The notes under the pieces are model-generated. The model saw only the letters and a list, made by a program, of their open reading frames with translations, did not search any database and was not told the origin of the DNA. From CAYOXD01 sp964407825 (GTDB lineage: Bacteria > Desulfobacterota > Desulfobacteria > Desulfobacterales > JAFDDL01), in NCBI GenBank assembly GCA_964407825.1, contig CAYOXD010000058.1:1-19061 (forward strand): 19,061 nucleotides of DNA, given 5' to 3'. The translations under genes and the position numbers were made by a program. Shown here piece by piece: positions 13,656-19,061 of the stretch. Every line of letters begins with the position of its first letter. Within the stretch, counting starts at the first letter, position 1.

Positions 13656-14614
13656 GTATGAACCCGCATCATCACCTTCAGGGTCCCGGGCCGCCGTGCC
13701 TTTTCAAAGGCCGCGAGGGCCTCGCTCAAGGGGTACTGGGCATCGATGAGGGGGGTGGGATCCAGTCGATGGCCCTTCAGCAGGTCGATGGCCGCCTCGA
13801 AGCGGCCGCAGCGGGATCCGATCACGGTGAGTTCCTTTACCGCGAGGGTGGATAAGTCCAGCTCTGAGTGGCCACTGAAGGTGCTCTTTAATACGATGGT
13901 GCCCTCGGCGCGAACCGCTGCGAGTGCCTGGGAAAATCCCGCAGGCCTGCCGGTAGCCTCCACCACGATGTCATATTCGCCCATGGAGGAGGACGGGGCG
14001 TCGGTGCAGGAGATCCCGTTCGTTTCCAGCAAAGCGGCCTGGTTCGGATACCGGGCCACCACGGTCAGGCGGCATCCGGTGAGCGCCAGGCTCCGGGCGA
14101 TGAGCTGGCCCAGCCTGCCGGCTCCCAGGACCAGTACCCGGTGCGCCGGGCCGATGGGAACCTGCTCCTGGATCCTGAGGGCCGCGGCGAGCGGTTCGAT
14201 AAACACGGCGGAATCGTCGGAAATCTCATCCGGTACAGGAACGAGATTGGCCAGCGGGACGCTGATAAATTCCGCGAATGCACCGTTTCGGCCCCTGATC
14301 CCCAGCACGGTGCGGTTTCGGCAGTGATGGGGACGGCCCGCCTCGCATGGGGGACAGGCGCCGCAGGCGATGTTGATCCGCGCCGTCACCCGCTGCCCCA
14401 CAAGGGTCTCCTCCTCCGGGCAGCCGATCACCTCGCCCACAAATTCATGGCCGGGGATGCCGGTGAAGTCACCATATCCTGCGATCAGTTCCAGATCCGT
14501 TCCGCAGATGGCGGCCTTGCGCACCTGAACCAGAGCCTCGTCTGGCCGGGGCTGCGGCATATCAAGATCCTCCCGCAGTGACAGAAGCCCCCTTTCAATC
14601 CACACCCCTTGCAT
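13652..14614 (-). CDS. Zinc-dependent medium-chain dehydrogenase/reductase (MDR, alcohol dehydrogenase-like), 320 aa
   Basis: The frame is open upstream to 14800, but the ATG at 14614 is the likely start: GGAGG lies eight bases before it and the protein then begins where MDR proteins normally begin. Catalytic zinc ligands are C37 (AICGTD), H56-E57 (PGHEFVGEV) and probably E140 (FIEPLAAAL). The structural zinc site is complete (C84, C87, C90, C98). The Rossmann motif GAGRLG (164-169) shows NAD(P) binding. It is shorter than the usual ~340-350 residues. The substrate (an alcohol, polyol or sugar) cannot be told. It follows the queuosine-salvage gene after 113 bases on the same strand; a functional link is not evident. 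Confidence 0.86.
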   Translation of the reverse strand: MQGVWIERGLLSLREDLDMPQPRPDEALVQVRKAAICGTDLELIAGYGDFTGIPGHEFVGEVIGCPEEETLVGQRVTARINIACGACPPCEAGRPHHCRNRTVLGIRGRNGAFAEFISVPLANLVPVPDEISDDSAVFIEPLAAALRIQEQVPIGPAHRVLVLGAGRLGQLIARSLALTGCRLTVVARYPNQAALLETNGISCTDAPSSSMGEYDIVVEATGRPAGFSQALAAVRAEGTIVLKSTFSGHSELDLSTLAVKELTVIGSRCGRFEAAIDLLKGHRLDPTPLIDAQYPLSEALAAFEKARRPGTLKVMMRVHT

Positions 14615-14727
14615 TAAAATGCCTCCAGTCAAATAAAAAATTAATCGAACGCTATCGATAGGGTAATCGTTGCTCCATATGAACCGCAGGGTAATCCATC
14701 CCCACGCTTTCCCCCGAAGTGGCGGCA
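14615..14727 (-). promoter_or_regulatory. Leader of the MDR dehydrogenase gene with direct repeats and a palindrome
   Basis: In this 113-base gap AGGGTAATC occurs twice in the same direction (14660-14668 and 14688-14696; 28 bases apart). The perfect palindrome CTATCGATAG (14652-14661) touches the first copy. An AT-rich run (about 14632-14645) leads to the ribosome-binding site. This could be an operator and promoter, but no clear -35/-10 pair is present. Confidence 0.35.
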
Positions 14728-15702
14728 TCAGTAGAAGACGGTTCGGGTGCGGTGCCTGGGACGGCTCTGCTTGTATTGGCGCTGTTGGCCGCGGCTCCAT
14801 AGCAGGTAGTCGAGCCGTCTGGGGGGGACGGGATGCCCCTGCCTTCGAAGGCTCTCGGCCATGAGCTCCACGGTGTGCACGGCGCAGGCGCGCAGCTCCA
14901 CCTCTTCCGGGGACTGCGCCGGGATGGGAGTGCCTGCGTCGATGCGGGCTGCAAGATCCTCGTCATAGAGGAGGATCCCATCCATACGCAGCACATGGGG
15001 AACCAGGTTGTCGGCAAAGAGCGTCAGCTCCTCAATATCCTCAAAGTGCCCCGGTCCCTTGTCCCCGAATGCCATGGCCAGATCCGCCGCCGTAATTTGC
15101 GCCCGTTTGTAAAAGGGCACCTGCATCTGCCCATAGGGCAGCTCATCCTTGAAAAACGGCATGGCGGTGAGCCGCCGGACCAGCCGCTGGCAGGAGCCGC
15201 CGGCCGACTCCACAAGGGCCATGAAACTGCCCCCGAACTCCCGCAGCAGAAAGCCTCCCAGGTCCCTAAGTGCCCTGGCAAAGAGCCCCATCAGTTCCAC
15301 CGCAGGCGGATTGTCCGGGTCCTGATGGAAGATCCGGAGACACTCCTCCAGGGTCATCCGTGACAGCTGGGAGGCGTTGAGGGGGCCCTGTATCCGGAAA
15401 ACATCGTTGAGGGATGCGGCGATGGTGAAGTAGCCGGATTTGCCTGCCCGCTTTCGCAGGTGGGGAAAATAGCCCGAGCCGAAATTGATGGTGTCCAGGG
15501 TGATGAAAAAGGCCACCGTGTCTTGCCCCCGGCCCAGATAATGCGTATCGGGGTCGATCTCCGGATGGAGGATGTGCTCCAGGGGAAGGGTCCTGACATA
15601 CGCATCGATGCCCGGATGGTGGATCCGGACAGAGGCGCTTTTTTCTGAAACCGCCCTGCAGGCATCGCGGATTTGGTCGAAAATCGGCGTGTTGTGAGTC
15701 AT
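14728..15702 (-). CDS. qng1: Queuosine salvage protein, Qng1/DUF2419 family (queuosine 5'-phosphate N-glycosylase), 324 aa
   Basis: The sequence matches the Q-salvage family (PF10343) along its length: FFITLDTINFGSGYFP (~65-80), KSGYFTIAASL, AVELMGLFARALRDLG, MPFFKDELPYG, VPFYKRAQITAADL, LTLFADNLVPHVLRMDGILLY and EEVELRACAVHTVELM. The acidic residue in FADN and the KRAQI segment are the most conserved parts and probably line the active site. Known role: hydrolysis of queuosine 5'-monophosphate to release queuine for tRNA modification, first described in eukaryotes and also found in some bacteria. The C-terminus is a basic tail (RGQQRQYKQSRPRHRTRT). No ribosome-binding site precedes the ATG at 15702; the leader is AT-rich. 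No queuine transporter or tgt gene is adjacent. Confidence 0.85.
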   Translation of the reverse strand: MTHNTPIFDQIRDACRAVSEKSASVRIHHPGIDAYVRTLPLEHILHPEIDPDTHYLGRGQDTVAFFITLDTINFGSGYFPHLRKRAGKSGYFTIAASLNDVFRIQGPLNASQLSRMTLEECLRIFHQDPDNPPAVELMGLFARALRDLGGFLLREFGGSFMALVESAGGSCQRLVRRLTAMPFFKDELPYGQMQVPFYKRAQITAADLAMAFGDKGPGHFEDIEELTLFADNLVPHVLRMDGILLYDEDLAARIDAGTPIPAQSPEEVELRACAVHTVELMAESLRRQGHPVPPRRLDYLLWSRGQQRQYKQSRPRHRTRTVFY

Positions 15703-15738
15703 ATTAAAATTGTTTGTAATCTAAACAGGTTGCAAGCC

Positions 15739-15765
15739 TTTCCGGCAAATTGTCTCTGCCGGAAA
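15739..15765. promoter_or_regulatory. Perfect inverted repeat between qng1 and sdhA genes
   Basis: TTTCCGGCA (15739-15747) and TGCCGGAAA (15757-15765) form a nine-base perfect stem around a nine-base loop. It lies 37 bases before the qng1 start and directly abuts the putative -35 of the rightward promoter. No U-run follows on either strand, so an operator shared by the two divergent genes is more likely than a terminator. Confidence 0.5.
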
Positions 15766-15794
15766 TTCAAAATGATGGTATGCTGAGGTTTAAC
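15766..15794 (+). promoter_or_regulatory. Possible promoter for the sdhAB operon
   Basis: TTCAAA (15766-15771) and TTTAAC (15789-15794) match -35 and -10 at four of six positions each with a 17-base spacer. If used, it would give a leader of about 255 bases that includes the whole hexamer tract. Confidence 0.33.
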
Positions 15795-15861
15795 AAAAAC
15801 ATCCTGGGCTTTTCAAGTCCCCAAGCAGCAATTCCCAGTGAACGGTATCTGTTTCGGTTTG

Positions 15862-16030
<169 letters not shown>

Positions 16031-16057
16031 GGATTGCGATGAGGAGGGTAGGTGGGT

Positions 16058-17785
16058 ATGGATCATCGATATGATGTGATCATCGTGGGCGCGGGCCTGG
16101 CGGGCCTTCGGGCCGCCATCGAGTTGAGCCGGGATACCCGGGTTGCCGTGATCACCAAGGTGTTTGCCACCCGGTCGCACTCGGGCGCCGCCCAGGGCGG
16201 TATCGGCGCCGCCATCGGCAACGAGGAGAAGGACGACTGGCAGTGGCACATGTTCGACACCGTGAAGGGAAGCGACTACCTGGGAGACCAGGACGCCATC
16301 GAAATCATGACAACGGACGCCCCCCGCGTCGTCTATGAACTCGAACACATGGGCGTGCCTTTCAACCGGACGGCGGAGGGCAAGATCGCCCAACGCGCCT
16401 TCGGGGGGCACACCCGGGAGTTCGGGGCCGCTCCGGTGAAGCGGGCCTGCTACGCCGCGGATCGAACGGGCCGCGTCATCCTCGATACCCTTTGGGAGCG
16501 GAGTCTGCAGCGCGGCATCGAATTCCTTCACGAGTATCACGTTCTCTCGCTGCTGGTGGAGGAGGGAAGATGCTGCGGTGTCTGTGCCTACGAGCTGAGC
16601 ACCGGAAAGATCCGTATCCTTCACTGCAAGGCACTCTTAATGGCAACGGGAGGCGCCGGAAAGATCTTCAAGACGACCTCCAACGCCATGGCTTCCACAG
16701 GAGACGGGATGGCGCTGGCCTACCGGGCGGGTGCGGCCCTTCAGGATATGGAATTCGTACAGTTCCATCCCACGGGCATTTACAAGCTGGGCATCCTCAT
16801 CAGCGAGGCTGCCCGCGGCGAGGGCGGGATTCTTCGCAACCGTGAAGGCGAGCGCTTCATGGAACGCTACGCGCCGACCATCAAGGACCTGGCCCCGAGG
16901 GACATGGTCTCGCGGTGTATCCTGGAAGAGGTCAGAGCCGGCCGCGGCATCGACGGAAAGGATTACGTGAACCTGGATCTGACCCATCTTCCCCAGGAAG
17001 AGATCGGCGCCAAGCTGGCCGAAATCATCGGTTTCGCCCGCACCTACGCCGGCGTGGACGCCACCCGGGAGCCCATCCCCGTGCAACCCACCTGCCACTA
17101 CATGATGGGCGGCATTGCCGCGGACAGTGAAGGCCGGGTGGCCACGGATAACGAAAGCGGCATTTTCGAGGGGTTGTTCGCAGCGGGCGAGTGCGCCTGC
17201 GTCTCTGTCCACGGCGCCAACCGCCTGGGATGCAACTCGCTTCTGGACACCCTGGTATTTGGCCGCAGGGCCGGCAGGACCATCGCCGCCCTCGTTCCCC
17301 TCATGGACTGGCCCAAGGTGTCGGCAACCTGTGAAAAGGAGGCGGTGTCCAGGATCACCGACGCCCGCGGCCGAAAGGGCAGTGAGCGAATCGGCGCCAT
17401 CCTGTCCGAGCTGCAGACCCAGATGATGACATCCGTTTCGGTATTCCGGTGCAAACAGGCCCTGTCCCAGGCCCGGGATGCCCTGGCCGGGCTCAAGGAG
17501 CGCTACGGCCGCGTGGCCCTCACCGACGGCAGCCGCCGTTTCAACCGGGAGCTCATGGACTATTTCGAGCTGGGGCACATGCTGGATCTGGCCCAGGTCA
17601 TCACGCAGTGCGCCCTGTGGCGGGAGGAGAGCCGGGGAGCGCACTTCCGGGAAGACTTTCCGACTCGAAACGATAAGGACTTCCTGTGCCACTCCATGGC
17701 CCTTTGGCGAGATACCGGACCGCCGGCGCTGATGACCCGTCCGGTGACCATCACCCGTTTTCAACCCAAAGAGAGGACCTACTGA
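16058..17785 (+). CDS. sdhA: Succinate dehydrogenase/fumarate reductase flavoprotein subunit, 575 aa
   Basis: The ATG at 16058 is chosen over a GTG six bases earlier: AGGAGG lies ten bases before it and the FAD-binding Rossmann motif GAGLAG (11-16) follows at the usual distance. The histidine that carries covalent FAD in this family is present (TRSHSGAAQGG, H41). Substrate-site motifs are intact: FVQFHPTGIY, ISEAARGEGGILRN, PTCHYMMGGI and the C-terminal HGANRLGCNSLLDTLVFGRRAG. The C-terminal helical domain is complete, with length normal for SdhA/FrdA. It oxidises succinate or reduces fumarate with the iron-sulfur subunit encoded one base downstream. Direction of catalysis cannot be told from sequence; in sulfate reducers the enzyme may work either way. 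Confidence 0.95.
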   Translation: MDHRYDVIIVGAGLAGLRAAIELSRDTRVAVITKVFATRSHSGAAQGGIGAAIGNEEKDDWQWHMFDTVKGSDYLGDQDAIEIMTTDAPRVVYELEHMGVPFNRTAEGKIAQRAFGGHTREFGAAPVKRACYAADRTGRVILDTLWERSLQRGIEFLHEYHVLSLLVEEGRCCGVCAYELSTGKIRILHCKALLMATGGAGKIFKTTSNAMASTGDGMALAYRAGAALQDMEFVQFHPTGIYKLGILISEAARGEGGILRNREGERFMERYAPTIKDLAPRDMVSRCILEEVRAGRGIDGKDYVNLDLTHLPQEEIGAKLAEIIGFARTYAGVDATREPIPVQPTCHYMMGGIAADSEGRVATDNESGIFEGLFAAGECACVSVHGANRLGCNSLLDTLVFGRRAGRTIAALVPLMDWPKVSATCEKEAVSRITDARGRKGSERIGAILSELQTQMMTSVSVFRCKQALSQARDALAGLKERYGRVALTDGSRRFNRELMDYFELGHMLDLAQVITQCALWREESRGAHFREDFPTRNDKDFLCHSMALWRDTGPPALMTRPVTITRFQPKERTY

Positions 17786-17786
17786 T

Positions 17787-18512
17787 ATGCAATGCCGATT
17801 CATGATCTATCGGTTCGACCCGGAAAAGGACGCGGAACCGCACTACCAGAGCTATGTGGTGGAGGCCGAGCCAACGGATAAGATATTGGACTGCCTGAAC
17901 AGAATCCGATGGGAGCAGGATGCCAGTCTGGCCTTCCGTGCCTCCTGCGCCCACGGCATCTGCGGATCGGACGCCATGGTCATTAACGGCAGCATCGCCC
18001 TTGGCTGTCAGAAGCTGATCCGGGATTTCAAGACGGGCAACTCGTTTGTCATCGAACCCTTGCCCCTTTTCAAGGTGGTGAAGGACCTGGTGGTGGACCT
18101 GGATCCCTTCTTCGAAAAATACCGGTCCATCAAACCGTTTCTCATCAACGACGAGCCGGTGCCCGAGACCGAACGGTTGCAGGATCCCACGGACCAGAAG
18201 ACCATCGAACCGGCTCTTAGCTGCATCCTGTGTGCCTCGTGCACGGCCGCATGCCCCATCAACCGGGCCGATGCCGAGTACCTGGGGCCCGCCGCCCTGC
18301 TGCGTGCCTTTCGCTATCTTTTCGATTCCAGGGATTCGGCCGGCTCCGAGCGTCTGGCCGAGCTGGACCGGGAATCGGGGGCCTGGGGCTGCAAGACCAT
18401 GCGCTGGTGTACCGAGGTATGCCCCAAGGGTATCCCAGTGACCAAATGTATCACCCGGATCAAAACGGCCATCCGTCGAAAAGAAAAGGCCGATGGAGAC
18501 GCCCATGTTTGA
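17787..18512 (+). CDS. sdhB: Succinate dehydrogenase/fumarate reductase iron-sulfur subunit, 241 aa
   Basis: Three cluster sites are visible. The [2Fe-2S] site has C54, C59, D62 and C74 (SCAHGICGSDAM...LGC), with aspartate in the third place, as in E. coli SdhB. The other two share two CP motifs: C146, C149, C152 with C212 for [4Fe-4S], and C156, C202, C208 for [3Fe-4S], in the spacing usual for SdhB. The chain carries electrons from the flavin toward a membrane quinone site. It starts one base after the sdhA stop. No cytochrome b/membrane anchor gene (sdhC, frdC) lies before sdhA or in the remaining 550 bases of the window; it may be further away. Confidence 0.94.
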   Translation: MQCRFMIYRFDPEKDAEPHYQSYVVEAEPTDKILDCLNRIRWEQDASLAFRASCAHGICGSDAMVINGSIALGCQKLIRDFKTGNSFVIEPLPLFKVVKDLVVDLDPFFEKYRSIKPFLINDEPVPETERLQDPTDQKTIEPALSCILCASCTAACPINRADAEYLGPAALLRAFRYLFDSRDSAGSERLAELDRESGAWGCKTMRWCTEVCPKGIPVTKCITRIKTAIRRKEKADGDAHV

Positions 18513-19014
18513 GCTCAAACCCCTGTCCAGGGAATCCATCCCGGCGGCCCTTGAAAAGGCCAAGCGCTATCGGCTGCTAAATGAACCCCACGAGGCGGAG
18601 AGCATCTGCCAGGACATCCTTCTGGTGGATCCCGAGAACCAGGAGGCCCTCATCATGCTGCTCCTGGCCTTTACCGACCGGTTCAAGGAGGAGCTGTTCC
18701 CCGCCTACCACAGGGCCGTAGAAGTGCTGAAGCGGCTGAGCGACGCCCACTGCCGCATCTACTACCGTGGCATCATCAACGAGCGGCGGGCAAAAACCCA
18801 CCTGGCAAGGGGCGGCCCGGACTCCGGTTCGATGGCCTTCGAGTGGTACACCAAGGCCATGGCCGATTATGAGCTGGCGCTGAGCACCTGCTCTCCGGGC
18901 AATCAGGATGCGGCCCTGCGATGGAATACCTGCGCCCGTGTCCTGAACGAGCATCCGCACCTCAAGCCTCCCGAAGGCCCCCGTGAGGAGGGCGTGATGG
19001 ATGGTTATGAGTAG
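18505..19014 (+). CDS. Small helical-repeat (TPR-like) protein following sdhB, 169 aa
   Basis: Two starts are possible, 18493 and 18505. The second is preferred: GGAG lies six bases before it and it overlaps the sdhB stop by only eight bases. The protein is helical and soluble. Residues ~10-50 (IPAALEKAKRYRLLNEPHEAESICQDILLVDPENQEALIMLLLAF) have the spacing of a TPR unit. A second weaker helix pair contains AFEWYTKAMADYELALSTC. No signal or membrane segment. I do not know a function; overlap with sdhB suggests it is made with the complex, perhaps as an assembly or interaction factor. The acidic C-terminus ends in DGYE. Confidence 0.78.
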   Translation: MFELKPLSRESIPAALEKAKRYRLLNEPHEAESICQDILLVDPENQEALIMLLLAFTDRFKEELFPAYHRAVEVLKRLSDAHCRIYYRGIINERRAKTHLARGGPDSGSMAFEWYTKAMADYELALSTCSPGNQDAALRWNTCARVLNEHPHLKPPEGPREEGVMDGYE

Positions 19015-19061
19015 TGTGACGGCGCTACTAAATTGATAGTGCCCCCAAAGCCCCTAACCCT

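Noticed and set aside
13652..14800. Longer N-terminus for the MDR dehydrogenase (382 aa)
   Set aside because: The extra 62 residues run into the neighbouring qng1 gene and have no family similarity; the ATG at 14614 has a good ribosome-binding site.

Overview
The window looks like GC-rich chromosomal DNA from an anaerobic, probably sulfate-reducing or syntrophic member of the Desulfobacterota (former Deltaproteobacteria). The evidence is the gene content: a 2-hydroxyacyl-CoA dehydratase-type double-cubane protein with its ATP-driven activator, a large membrane polyferredoxin, DUF362 proteins, a WtpABC-type tungstate transporter, an SdhAB/FrdAB pair and many cysteine-rich Fe-S proteins. A run of 100 N (13449-13548) marks a scaffold join, so this is a draft or metagenome assembly. 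No rRNA, tRNA, CRISPR array, transposase or phage gene was seen.

Layout. 1-2019 (minus): a dehydratase/double-cubane protein and its activator ATPase, the latter cut by the window edge. 2146-3421 (minus): an ArsP/DUF318-type permease overlapped by a tiny four-cysteine Fe-S protein, behind a good sigma70-like promoter. 3672-3884 (plus): a 70-residue two-helix membrane protein. 3895-6354 (minus): a PIF1-like helicase with HRDC and helix-turn-helix ends. 6457-9044 (minus): a Tat-exported DUF362 protein coupled to a NapH/NapG-like fused polyferredoxin. 9363-13341 (plus, divergent from the previous pair): wtpA-wtpB-wtpC and a second DUF362 protein with a two-cluster ferredoxin tail, packed as one operon. 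13351-13574 (minus): a small gene interrupted by the assembly gap. 13652-15702 (minus): a zinc-dependent MDR dehydrogenase and a queuosine-salvage (Qng1/DUF2419) enzyme. 15703-16057: a divergent intergenic region with a perfect hairpin and a striking drifting hexanucleotide tract. 16058-19014 (plus): SdhA/FrdA flavoprotein, SdhB/FrdB iron-sulfur subunit and a small helical-repeat protein, with no membrane anchor gene in view.

How the genes may work together. The central block (6457-13341) puts tungstate import between two DUF362/ferredoxin modules. My inference is that it serves supply or maturation of a tungsten enzyme, or electron flow to one. The first block is an ATP-driven low-potential electron-transfer pair. 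The last block is the catalytic half of succinate:quinone oxidoreductase or fumarate reductase. The most unusual non-coding structure is the hexamer tract just ahead of the SdhA gene. A word of 18 bases with one mismatch is shared between that region and the intergenic region ahead of wtpA.
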